From NCBI GenBank assembly GCA_900544395.1, contig UQVC01000056.1, forward strand, positions 1 through 8,171: DNA of 8,171 nt, written 5' to 3'. How positions within the stretch are numbered: the stretch's first letter is position 1; every line of letters begins with the position of its first letter. Shown here piece after piece: positions 1-6,510 of the stretch. The stretch comes from an uncultured Ruminococcus sp. Its GTDB lineage: Bacteria; Bacillota; Clostridia; Lachnospirales; Lachnospiraceae. The notes beneath the pieces were generated by a model that was given only the letters and a program-made list of their open reading frames with translations, searched no databases and was not told the DNA's origin. The position numbers and the translations under genes were made by a program.

Positions 1-17
1 CGTTTAAAGTATTGTAG

Positions 18-42
18 GTTCAAAATAACAAGGTTATCGAAC
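18..42. repeat. Imperfect palindrome upstream of the EFR1 gene
   Basis: ATAAC (25-29) and GTTAT (33-37) form a perfect 5-bp inverted repeat around AAG. It is flanked by GTTC (18-21) and GAAC (39-42), with slightly uneven spacing. It lies about 75 bases upstream of the proposed EFR1 promoter. It could be an operator or part of a hairpin from a gene beyond the left edge, but the symmetry is short and may be chance. I see no coding sequence in 1-193. Confidence 0.25.
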
Positions 43-117
43 ATCTCAGGTTTTCTGCTAAACATATTATATCCTATTTACCTGGATTTTACAACCCATA
101 GTCCACTTCTTTTTTCA

Positions 118-146
118 TGGTAATTTTGTGAGATTTGTGGTATAGT
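118..146 (+). promoter_or_regulatory. Candidate sigma-A promoter with extended -10 for the EFR1 gene
   Basis: A TATAGT -10 box (141-146) is preceded directly by TGG, giving an extended -10 (TGn). A weak -35-like TGGTAA (118-123) lies exactly 17 bases upstream. The start codon is about 47 bases downstream of the -10, leaving room for a short leader with an AAGGAG ribosome binding site at 177-182. The -35 is poor, so the call rests mainly on the extended -10 and the position. Confidence 0.5.
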
Positions 147-193
147 AACATTATTTATAGATTTACATTTGAACACAAGGAGAGGATACTATT

Positions 194-973
194 ATGAAAA
201 CACTCGAACTAAAACTGGTCTATTTCAGCCCTACCGGCACGACGCGAAGAGTGATCATGGAGGTTGCACGTTCCATTGATCTGAAATCTGTGTCATTTGA
301 CCTGACTGTACATAAAGAAAAGAAACCGGTCTTACAGTTTGACGATACCGACTTTGTACTGTTTGGAATCCCTGTCTATTCCGGAAGAGTTCCTGAGACG
401 TTTCTTTCTTATTTTGAAAACCTACGGGGAAACAATACTCCTGCTGCTCTGGTTGCGACCTATGGATGCCGCGCCTACGAAGATGCTCTGCTGGAATTAA
501 AAACAGAAGTGGAAAACCGGGGATTTCATGTGATCGGTGCCGCTGCATTCCCTACGGAGCATTCCATCGTGCGCTCCATCGGACTGAGCCGGCCGAACAA
601 AGCCGATATGAAGACGATTTCTGAATTTGGAACTGCATTAAACCGCCGGATCAAAAACGAAGATCTTTCTGCTGTCTCCATTCAGGTACCAGGAAATACT
701 CCTTATCGAAAATATAAAAAGGCACCTTTGATTCCCAAAGCAGATGTCAGCCTGTGTACCGAATGCAAAGCCTGTGTAAAACTCTGCCCGGCCGGCGCGA
801 TTTCTGCAGAAGATCCGAAAAAAACAGACAAAAAGAAATGTATTTCCTGTCTGCGGTGCGTTCGGCACTGCAAACAGAAAGCCCGCAGCGTAAGCAATCT
901 AAAGCTATCCATGGCTTCCAAAAAATTAAACAAAGTCTGTCAGAGCGACAAAGCTGCTGATATCTTCTTATAA
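194..973 (+). CDS. EFR1-family protein: flavodoxin-like domain fused to 2x[4Fe-4S] ferredoxin
   Basis: This 259-residue cytoplasmic protein is a predicted electron-transfer protein. The N-terminal half is flavodoxin-like: a beta strand leads into the FMN phosphate-binding loop SPTGTT (residues 12-17), followed by GIPVYSGRVP (58-67) in the second flavin loop. The C-terminal third carries two ferredoxin clusters. Cys188, 191, 194 and 198 form CxxCxxCxxxCP, and Cys216, 219, 222 and 226 form CxxCxxCxxxC. Both cluster motifs are complete, so two [4Fe-4S] centres are expected. The family (EFR1, flavodoxin-ferredoxin fusion) is common in anaerobic clostridia, and the redox partner is generally unknown. 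The gene stands alone, with its own candidate promoter and a terminator just after the stop, so no neighbour reveals its partner. The ATG has an AAGGAG site 11 bases upstream. The domain assignment is firm; the physiological role is not known. Confidence 0.9.
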   Translation: MKTLELKLVYFSPTGTTRRVIMEVARSIDLKSVSFDLTVHKEKKPVLQFDDTDFVLFGIPVYSGRVPETFLSYFENLRGNNTPAALVATYGCRAYEDALLELKTEVENRGFHVIGAAAFPTEHSIVRSIGLSRPNKADMKTISEFGTALNRRIKNEDLSAVSIQVPGNTPYRKYKKAPLIPKADVSLCTECKACVKLCPAGAISAEDPKKTDKKKCISCLRCVRHCKQKARSVSNLKLSMASKKLNKVCQSDKAADIFL

Positions 974-986
974 GATCAGGCTTGCC

Positions 987-1026
987 AAAACAAGCGGAAA
1001 ACATCCAGGTGCTTTCCGCTTGTTTT
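987..1026. terminator. Bidirectional intrinsic terminator between convergent genes
   Basis: A perfect 14-bp inverted repeat (987-1000 with 1013-1026) encloses a 12-base loop. The arms start with AAAA and end with TTTT, and a T-rich tail follows on the plus strand (1023-1033). On the minus strand the TTTT arm end plays the same role. It lies 13 bases after the EFR1 stop and 5 bases after the TSUP stop on the other strand. It should therefore end both convergent transcripts. Confidence 0.9.
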
Positions 1027-1031
1027 TATTT

Positions 1032-1787
1032 TTAAAACCATACTTCTGACAGTTTCCAGATTGCGATCAAGACAGAAAATATGGCAATCCCCCGTTTCAG
1101 CAGAATCTGATTGACGCATACTGCCTTTTTGCTTCCATAAAATACCCCAATTCCATGAGTAACCAGCGCCAGGATCAATATCGGCAAAATTGTGTTGACA
1201 TCACATTGTGCCAGATAGCCGGCTACCGCCGGGATCCCGATAAAAATGGAATTAAAAAGCGCCACTCCGACTGCCGTCCGTACAGAAATTCCAAACACAA
1301 CCAGAAGGGGCATCACAAGGACCGGCCCGCCCGCCCCGGAAAGAGAACAGATCATTCCTGTCAGAAATCCCAAAGCAAAAGTTGCCAGCAGATTCTGATG
1401 GATCTGAAATCCGTTTTTCTTTTCTTCTTTCGGATCTTTCCGTACTAAAATAGAAATTCCGGACAGCAATACCACCAGATAGAGCAAAACCTTTACCTGT
1501 TCCTCCGGTATGATCAAATTTAATGTGACCCCCAGAATTGCTCCTGCGATACTTCCCATGCTCAGACGGATTCCAAATCGAATATCCAGATTTCCGGCTT
1601 TCTGATAATTCACAGACCCCAAGATCCCCGATACAATAAATGCCGCAAAACTCAACGCCAGACTTTCTGCCACATCCAGCTTCAGTACACTTGTGTAAAA
1701 CATAGGCAGCAGAAACCCTGCAACCCCGCATAATCCTACGAACGCACCGATCAGCAGATTGGCAAGTCCCGTCAGTATCCAGACCAT
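1032..1787 (-). CDS. TauE/SafE (TSUP) family permease
   Basis: This 251-residue, strongly hydrophobic protein has about eight predicted membrane helices arranged as two similar halves. Each half carries the family's glycine-rich signature: GLCGVAGFLLPM (18-29) in the first and SLSGAGGPVLVMP (148-160) in the second. A charged loop at about residues 117-126 separates the halves. Characterised TSUP members move sulfite, sulfoacetate, thiosulfate or other small organic or sulfur anions, mostly outward; the substrate here cannot be read from sequence. It is the last gene of the four-gene minus-strand operon. Its ATG overlaps the amidohydrolase stop by one base (TGATG), with AGGAG 10 bases upstream (1798-1802), so translation is probably coupled. 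By inference it may export a product, or counter-ion, of the amidohydrolase reaction. The family call is firm; the role is speculative. Confidence 0.85.
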   Translation of the reverse strand: MVWILTGLANLLIGAFVGLCGVAGFLLPMFYTSVLKLDVAESLALSFAAFIVSGILGSVNYQKAGNLDIRFGIRLSMGSIAGAILGVTLNLIIPEEQVKVLLYLVVLLSGISILVRKDPKEEKKNGFQIHQNLLATFALGFLTGMICSLSGAGGPVLVMPLLVVFGISVRTAVGVALFNSIFIGIPAVAGYLAQCDVNTILPILILALVTHGIGVFYGSKKAVCVNQILLKRGIAIFSVLIAIWKLSEVWF

Positions 1788-3103
1788 CAGCGCATCTCTC
1801 CTGCTTTCTTTCGGTATTCATTCGCTTTCCAGAGAATCTTCTCCTCATCCAGTGTAAACAGTTCTCTGTCTTTCATCAACAACTTTCCTCCCACGATCAT
1901 ATCTTTCACATCTCCTCCTTCTCCACATTCAAACAAAGTATGGAGCAGGTTTCCACTGGGACTCATATGAGCCTCTCCAAGACCTACACTGATCAGATCC
2001 GCCTTTGCGCCTTCCCGGATCAGCCCACAGTTTCCCATTTCTCCGATTGCTTTTGCACCGCCTTCATACATCATCCTGAACAAAGTCTCTGCCGGCATGA
2101 TATTCGGTTTTTTCTCTGGCACACCATAATAAATATTCATCAAAGACCGGAAAATCCGCATTTCATTCCAGAGGCTTAACCCTCCATGGGCAGCACCGTC
2201 CGTTCCAAAGCCCGGAATGATTCCACGCTCCAGAAGACCCGGCGTTTCCGGCACTGCTTTTCCACAATTGCTGAACGGACAATGACAGATTTTTACTTTT
2301 CGTTTTTGAATCAGCTCTTTCTCGGATTCTGACAGCAGCAAACTGTGTGCTCCTAAAAACTGTTCGGACAATACGCCCAGTTTTTCCAGATATTCATACG
2401 GTCGCATGGACGTTTTTTCACAGATTCCATCCACCTCTGCCTGGTACTCATTCATATGTGCCTGCAGTATAGTGTGTCTCTCATTGGCATGTACTGCCGC
2501 AGATTCTATCAGATCCCCGGAACAGGAATTTAAGGCTCTCAGCGAATAAAACACCTTCAGATTTCCCCTTCCATTCCATGCTTCATAAAGCTGATCTGTT
2601 CTGGAAACTGCCTCTTTTGCATCCATAGCAATACTTTCTGGCAGCCCGGTTTCATCCATCGTCGAGTAGGAAAGACATCCCCTCAGACCGCTTTTTTCAT
2701 AAATCTCGGCCGCGGCATTCATCTCATAACTGCCGGATTCCACAAATGCTGTGGTTCCGGATTTGATCATCTCCACTGCTGCAAGTTCTGCAGAAAGTCT
2801 CATTTTTTCTGCTGTCATCGTACTTTCAAAGGGAAGCATGATCCGGGTCCAGATAATCGGCTTTGCATCCAAAACCAGCCCTTTTAACAGCTGCTGCCCG
2901 GTATGCATATGACTGTCGATCAGTCCCGGCATAAATATTTTATCTCTTCCATCCAGCACTTCCCTGCATTGCCAGACTTCTTTTCCACTTTCTTGTACTG
3001 CCAAGATCTTCCCATCAGAAATTGCAAGATCCATCCCTTCCGATATGGTTTCGTAATCTGTCATGACCCTGGTGTTTTTCACCCATATTTCACATGTTCT
3101 CAT
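1787..3103 (-). CDS. Amidohydrolase of the TrzN/AtzB/SAH-deaminase-like group, substrate unknown
   Basis: This 438-residue cytoplasmic metal-dependent hydrolase is full length for the family. A small N-terminal beta-sandwich part (about 1-58) leads into the TIM barrel at MPGLIDSHMH, with metal ligands His65 and His67. A typical helix-rich stretch with MIKSGTT (112-118) follows. Then come HMNE (His216, Glu219), AHS (His253), CHCPFSN (273-279) and GTDGAAH (300-306), with the expected catalytic Asp302. The sandwich closes with KADLISVG near the C-terminus. HxH, HxxE, H and D together match the subfamily that removes amino or other leaving groups from N-heterocycles (S-adenosylhomocysteine/MTA deaminases, chlorotriazine hydrolases, guanine deaminase-like SsnA). 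The AHGGLSLWNEM stretch after Asp302 differs from the SNN-type sequence I recall from SAH/MTA deaminases, so I do not assign a substrate. It sits between two membrane proteins upstream and a TSUP permease downstream. The ATG has AGGAGT at 3115-3120. Confidence 0.85.
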   Translation of the reverse strand: MRTCEIWVKNTRVMTDYETISEGMDLAISDGKILAVQESGKEVWQCREVLDGRDKIFMPGLIDSHMHTGQQLLKGLVLDAKPIIWTRIMLPFESTMTAEKMRLSAELAAVEMIKSGTTAFVESGSYEMNAAAEIYEKSGLRGCLSYSTMDETGLPESIAMDAKEAVSRTDQLYEAWNGRGNLKVFYSLRALNSCSGDLIESAAVHANERHTILQAHMNEYQAEVDGICEKTSMRPYEYLEKLGVLSEQFLGAHSLLLSESEKELIQKRKVKICHCPFSNCGKAVPETPGLLERGIIPGFGTDGAAHGGLSLWNEMRIFRSLMNIYYGVPEKKPNIMPAETLFRMMYEGGAKAIGEMGNCGLIREGAKADLISVGLGEAHMSPSGNLLHTLFECGEGGDVKDMIVGGKLLMKDRELFTLDEEKILWKANEYRKKAGEMR

Positions 3104-3118
3104 CTTTCTCTTTCACTC

Positions 3119-3565
3119 CTATATCACACCACTGAATTTCAACAACAGCGAGTCCCAGAGACAGGATCCCAGAAATGTCCCTGTCATCACAAGCAGTCCC
3201 ACGATCAAAAGCTTGGGCCCCTGTTTGACAAATTGCTTCAGCTGATCTCCAATGGCAAGCCCTGCATAAGCTCCTACAATAGTAAACGGCGCTGTAAAAT
3301 TGATGGCGCTCACCGAAGAAATCACAAATCCACGGATCGAACTAATCGGTGATGCAAAAATCAGCCCCAGTATTGCACAATACGCAACAATCGGTAAATT
3401 CAACGGGATCCATTTTGTACAGACCACTGCCAGCATGGAGATTGCTACCAGCACAATGAGCCCTGGAAGAGACTCCAGAAATCCAACCTCATATCCGATT
3501 GCATTTGCCAGGCCTGTTCCACAGGCGCCGATCACAAGTAAAAACAACCATTCTATGTATCTCAT
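3119..3565 (-). CDS. Small membrane protein, probable partner subunit of the DUF3100 protein
   Basis: This 148-residue hydrophobic protein has about four to five predicted helices (roughly 4-24, 33-50, 57-76, 88-107 and 118-138). I recognise no named family. Helix-breaking stretches such as LESLPGLIV (30-38) and WIPLNLPIV (52-60) are typical of secondary transporter fragments. Its ATG overlaps the TGA of the upstream DUF3100 gene by 4 bases (ATGA), which implies translational coupling and fixed stoichiometry. By analogy with two-subunit secondary carriers built from one short and one longer membrane protein (for example MadL/MadM), the pair may form one transporter; this is inference from size and overlap, not from sequence similarity that I can verify. 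The stop lies 15 bases before the amidohydrolase start and overlaps that gene's ribosome binding site. Confidence 0.75.
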   Translation of the reverse strand: MRYIEWLFLLVIGACGTGLANAIGYEVGFLESLPGLIVLVAISMLAVVCTKWIPLNLPIVAYCAILGLIFASPISSIRGFVISSVSAINFTAPFTIVGAYAGLAIGDQLKQFVKQGPKLLIVGLLVMTGTFLGSCLWDSLLLKFSGVI

Positions 3566-4425
3566 ACACGTTCTCCTTTTCTGCTTTCTTTTCCTTTTCG
3601 TCCCAATCTTCCGATTCTCGGTTCCAGAATCTGATACAATTTATCACAAAGCGGGATTGCCAGGAACATATTGATATAGATCCCGGTGATTCCTGCCATC
3701 GTCTCTCCTACGCTGGCCAGTGTCTTGATGGTCTCTGCGGCATCTGGATAAATGGCACACAGGGATGCACTGGAACTCGCCATCATGATCCCGGCTCCTA
3801 CTCCGGACGCCAGCCCGAGCGCCTCCGGCTCAAACAGACCGGTCATGGCCACTGCAGATGCCAGCAGTCCAAAATAGATCGTTCCAATCATTCCGCCTAC
3901 AATATAGATAGAAAGACTGCCCCTTGCCTCTGCAGAATCCGGACCATAAATATTGTTGATCAGCGCCATATGGTATTCCCTGTTGATGGAAAAACAGGCG
4001 CCAACCGACTCTCGTTTCATTCCAAGCAGCAATGCCACCGGAAGCGCCAGAAAAATCCCAAATAAATTTCCAAACCCATGTAAAAGTACTGCTGGGCCTG
4101 CATTCCAGATTGTCTCAATGTTCGCTCCCGCCGTGATCCCCAGTTTCACAATAAACGGAGCAATCCCCACAACCACCAGTTTGGAAGCTGCTTTGACGTG
4201 CTTGTTATTTACGATTTTTGTCACCTGCGAACCACTGATCACACCTAGAATGATCGCATAAAAGATGGGAAACAAAATAAATTTCCCTTTTCCGAACGGA
4301 ATCTCGATCTGTCCGATATTATCTGCAATCAAAATGAACAAAAACGCCAGCAAATATACTTTCCACTCCGCCCGGATCCTTTCTTTCAAGCTGCTGTAAG
4401 CATATGTTTCTTTTGGTTTTGACAT
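3562..4425 (-). CDS. DUF3100-type multispanning membrane protein, putative transporter
   Basis: This 287-residue integral membrane protein matches what I recall of DUF3100 proteins. A charged N-terminal segment of about 20 residues is followed by some seven to eight predicted helices, roughly at 23-37, 48-65, 81-98, 111-134, 170-195, 203-225 and 240-260. The C-terminal tail is basic (GRLGRKGKESRKG). Small-residue-rich stretches GIMMASSSASLCA (212-224) and GETMAGITGIY (240-250) resemble substrate-path helices of secondary carriers. A polar loop, FSINREYHMALINNIYGPDS (145-164), is unusually conserved-looking and could be cytoplasmic. It is the first gene of the operon, with a strong ribosome binding site (AAGGAGGG, plus coordinates 4432-4439) 6 bases before the ATG. 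The family has no established transport substrate that I know of. Uptake of the amidohydrolase substrate is the simplest reading of the context. Confidence 0.75.
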   Translation of the reverse strand: MSKPKETYAYSSLKERIRAEWKVYLLAFLFILIADNIGQIEIPFGKGKFILFPIFYAIILGVISGSQVTKIVNNKHVKAASKLVVVGIAPFIVKLGITAGANIETIWNAGPAVLLHGFGNLFGIFLALPVALLLGMKRESVGACFSINREYHMALINNIYGPDSAEARGSLSIYIVGGMIGTIYFGLLASAVAMTGLFEPEALGLASGVGAGIMMASSSASLCAIYPDAAETIKTLASVGETMAGITGIYINMFLAIPLCDKLYQILEPRIGRLGRKGKESRKGERV

Positions 4426-4560
4426 ATCCTGCCCTCCTTGTTTTTCTTTTTGATTCGATTTTTCTGATTTCTATTCTAACAATCTGCGTCTTTTCAAAAA
4501 AGGACATTTGAGCAGTTTTTCCGGTTATTTACAGTTTCTTTTATTTTCGTCATTTTGCGC
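4426..4560 (-). promoter_or_regulatory. Leader/promoter region of the DUF3100-amidohydrolase operon
   Basis: This 135-base AT-rich gap lies between the terminator of the thrC transcript and the first operon gene, so it should hold the operon promoter. The best -10-like box is TAGAAT on the minus strand (4473-4478), but the only -35-like sequence at 17 bases is a run of T. TTGAAA is present but only 13 bases away. No riboswitch motif or T-box is visible. A perfect 12-bp palindrome TTTTGCGCAAAA (4553-4564) lies at its upstream edge. The exact promoter position is uncertain. Confidence 0.4.
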
Positions 4561-4564
4561 AAAA
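4553..4564. repeat. Perfect 12-bp palindrome TTTTGCGCAAAA
   Basis: This is perfectly symmetrical around 4558/4559. It overlaps the T-tract of the preceding terminator and sits about 130 bases upstream of the DUF3100 start codon. It could be a regulator-binding site for the permease-amidohydrolase operon. Part of the symmetry comes from the terminator's own A/T run, so chance is a real alternative. Confidence 0.3.
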
Positions 4565-4598
4565 AAACAGATCCTATCTCCTTTGAAATAGAATCTGT
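4561..4598 (-). terminator. Intrinsic terminator after thrC and the small membrane gene
   Basis: On the minus strand an 11-bp stem (4588-4598 with 4567-4577, one G-U pair) encloses a 10-base loop. It is followed directly by a run of seven T (4561-4567 on the plus strand is A7, the first overlapping the stem). The stem begins 9 bases after the stop of the small membrane protein. It separates the thrC transcript from the permease-amidohydrolase operon on the same strand. Confidence 0.88.
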
Positions 4599-4607
4599 CC
4601 AATCTGT

Positions 4608-4970
4608 CTAATCAAAATATTTCTTTTTCAGTTTCATCGTATACACAGCAAATACAACCAGTGCAGCCATAAAAACAATTCCGCCAACAGTATCTGCCAT
4701 CTCCATCGGCTTTACATACCAGTGGATGCAATCTACGATTCCGTATAACACAGAAACAATCCCAAACCCCAGAACTGCCGGCAATGCCTGTTTCAGATAA
4801 GCGTCCTTGTCTTTGCACATCCTTTCAGTATAACTCTTTCCCAGAAGGATCGTCTCATTGATATGGCCTTCCTTTTTCATTTTAAAATATGCGTACAGGC
4901 AATAAATCCCACATCCTACTGCCAGGATCCCGATAAGCCCAAATACGCCGTCCATACTATCTGCACTCAT
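4608..4970 (-). CDS. Small three-helix membrane protein downstream of thrC, unknown function
   Basis: I do not recognise a family for this 120-residue protein. It has three predicted membrane helices (about 10-29, 63-85 and 94-112). A polar, lysine-rich loop lies between the first two (30-60, including KMKKEG and CKDKDAY), and the basic end is KLKKKYFD. Charge placement suggests the 30-60 loop and the C-terminus are cytoplasmic. The ATG is 3 bases after the thrC stop, and its GAGG ribosome binding site (4979-4982 region) lies inside the end of thrC. The gene is therefore co-transcribed and probably translationally coupled with threonine synthase. It ends 9 bases before a strong terminator, making a two-gene thrC unit. 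The tight link suggests a role tied to thrC expression, but no function can be inferred from the protein itself. Confidence 0.75.
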   Translation of the reverse strand: MSADSMDGVFGLIGILAVGCGIYCLYAYFKMKKEGHINETILLGKSYTERMCKDKDAYLKQALPAVLGFGIVSVLYGIVDCIHWYVKPMEMADTVGGIVFMAALVVFAVYTMKLKKKYFD

Positions 4971-4973
4971 TGC

Positions 4974-6467
4974 TTATTCCTCGATTCCCAGTATTTCTTT
5001 TACTGTTTTTTTCATTTGATCTGCATCGCATTCTTTTGTGTGAAGAATTTCTGCATCCCGGATCTCCCGAACTGCCTTTGGAATCTCAACCCGGGAAATG
5101 GTTTCCAGTTCGTCCACCAGTTCAAATTCATCCCGACCCTTATACGCCGGATCTATGGCGCTCATCACACTTCCCACAAACTTATATGGGCTGGCTGTCG
5201 AAGCGATCAGGCATTTTGTTTCATCCTTCGTCTCTTCTCTGTACTGTTCACATACGCAGGATGCAACTGCTGTATGCGTATCCATTACATATCCGGTCCG
5301 TGCATACACATCGTGGATCGTCTTGGCAGTCTGTTCTTCTGTGGCATATCCTCCCACAAAATCACTCAGCTTCGTTTTCATCTCTTCTGTGATCGCATAC
5401 ACTCCGTTCTTCTTTAATGCCTCCATCAACTCTGCATTTTTCTCGCCGTCCTGACCGCTGATCGTATAGATCAGACGCTCCAGATTGCTGGAGATCAGGA
5501 TGTCCATGGAAGGGGAAGAAGTCAGTACAAATTCTCTGTTCTTATCATATGTTCCTGTACGGAAGAAATCAAACAGAACTTTATTTTCATTGGATGCACA
5601 GATCAGTTTGTTAATCGGCACTCCCATCTGCTTTGCATAATATGCCGCCAGAATATTTCCAAAATTGCCGGTCGGCACGGTCACATTGATTTTTTCTCCG
5701 CTTTGGATTTCTTCATTCTGAAGCAGTTTTGCATACGCATAGACATAATACACCACCTGCGGCACCAGACGCCCGATATTGATGGAATTTGCTGAAGAGA
5801 ACTGATATCCTGCCGCATCCAGTTCTTTGGCAAGTGTCTGGTCTTCAAACAGTGCTTTGACACCACTTTGGGCATGATCGAAATTCCCATGAATCGCCAC
5901 AACCGAAGTATTCTCGCCTTTCTGTGTCACCATCTGCAGCTCCTGTACCCGGCTGACTCCGTTTTTCGGATAAAATACAATAATCTTCGTACCCGGAACG
6001 TCTGCAAATCCCGCCATGGCAGCTTTCCCCGTATCTCCGGAAGTCGCTGTCAGGATCACGATCTCCTTTGTCACATGATTCTTCTTGGCAGAAGTCGTCA
6101 TCAAATGTGGGAGGATGGATAATGCCATATCCTTAAATGCAATGGTTGCCCCGTGAAACAATTCCAGATGATACACATCTCCCACTTTCACAAGTGGTGC
6201 AATAACCTCTGTATCAAACTTGGAGTCATAGGCACTGGCAATACAGTGCTTTAACTCTTCCTCTGTAAAATCTGTCAGGAACTGCTTCATCACTGCATAA
6301 GCCGTCTCCTGATAGGTCATATCTTTCAGTTCTTCCAGTGTCACATCCAGTGTCGGAATCTGCTCCGGCACGAAGAGTCCGCCATCTTCCGCAAGACCTT
6401 GTAAAATTGCTTCAGACGCTGTGACTTTTTTTTCAGAATTTCTTGTGCTTTTATATAACAAATTCAT
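4974..6467 (-). CDS. thrC: Threonine synthase
   Basis: This 497-residue PLP enzyme converts O-phospho-L-homoserine to L-threonine in the cytoplasm, the last step of threonine synthesis. The N-terminal domain begins NLLYKSTR (2-9) and continues with LAEDGGLFVP (25-34), typical of the long-type enzyme. The PLP lysine is Lys112 in HGATIAFKD. Further family motifs are TATSGDTGKAA (140-150), SANSINIGRL (225-234) and the cofactor-phosphate glycine loop PTGNFGN (265-271). Length fits the family. The frame is open further upstream to a TTG at 6539, but I chose the ATG at 6467. It has an AGAGGG ribosome binding site 7 bases away, the family's N-terminus starts there, and a near-consensus promoter overlaps the extra codons. 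The gene is followed after 3 bases by a small membrane protein gene. No T-box or other leader is visible in the roughly 37-base 5' UTR, and thrA/thrB are not in view. Confidence 0.96.
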   Translation of the reverse strand: MNLLYKSTRNSEKKVTASEAILQGLAEDGGLFVPEQIPTLDVTLEELKDMTYQETAYAVMKQFLTDFTEEELKHCIASAYDSKFDTEVIAPLVKVGDVYHLELFHGATIAFKDMALSILPHLMTTSAKKNHVTKEIVILTATSGDTGKAAMAGFADVPGTKIIVFYPKNGVSRVQELQMVTQKGENTSVVAIHGNFDHAQSGVKALFEDQTLAKELDAAGYQFSSANSINIGRLVPQVVYYVYAYAKLLQNEEIQSGEKINVTVPTGNFGNILAAYYAKQMGVPINKLICASNENKVLFDFFRTGTYDKNREFVLTSSPSMDILISSNLERLIYTISGQDGEKNAELMEALKKNGVYAITEEMKTKLSDFVGGYATEEQTAKTIHDVYARTGYVMDTHTAVASCVCEQYREETKDETKCLIASTASPYKFVGSVMSAIDPAYKGRDEFELVDELETISRVEIPKAVREIRDAEILHTKECDADQMKKTVKEILGIEE

Positions 6468-6474
6468 ATCTTCG

Positions 6475-6480
6475 CCCTCT
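6475..6480 (-). promoter_or_regulatory. Ribosome binding site deciding the thrC start
   Basis: AGAGGG on the minus strand lies 7 bases before the ATG at 6467. It supports that start over the in-frame upstream TTG (6539) and ATG (6512) codons, which fall in or before the proposed promoter. Confidence 0.7.
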
Positions 6481-6510
6481 TTTTCTTTCTTCACACTGTT
6501 ATTGCCATGC

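Noticed and set aside
1252..1848. 198-codon open frame on the minus strand overlapping the TSUP gene
   Set aside because: It is an out-of-frame shadow rich in Arg, Cys, Ser and Gly; the TSUP frame carries both family signatures.
3499..4065. 188-codon open frame on the plus strand, opposite the DUF3100 gene
   Set aside because: Its His/Arg/Cys/Gln-rich composition is typical of an antisense shadow; the minus-strand gene has membrane helices, a good ribosome binding site and operon context.
4426..4607. Possible riboswitch in the leader of the permease operon
   Set aside because: I could find no purine, guanidine, PRPP, SAM or T-box core motif; the only clear structure is the terminator of the preceding transcript.
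4863..5417. 184-codon open frame on the plus strand
   Set aside because: It spans the antisense of two real genes (the small membrane gene and thrC), with Cys/His/Phe-rich low-plausibility protein and no start signals.
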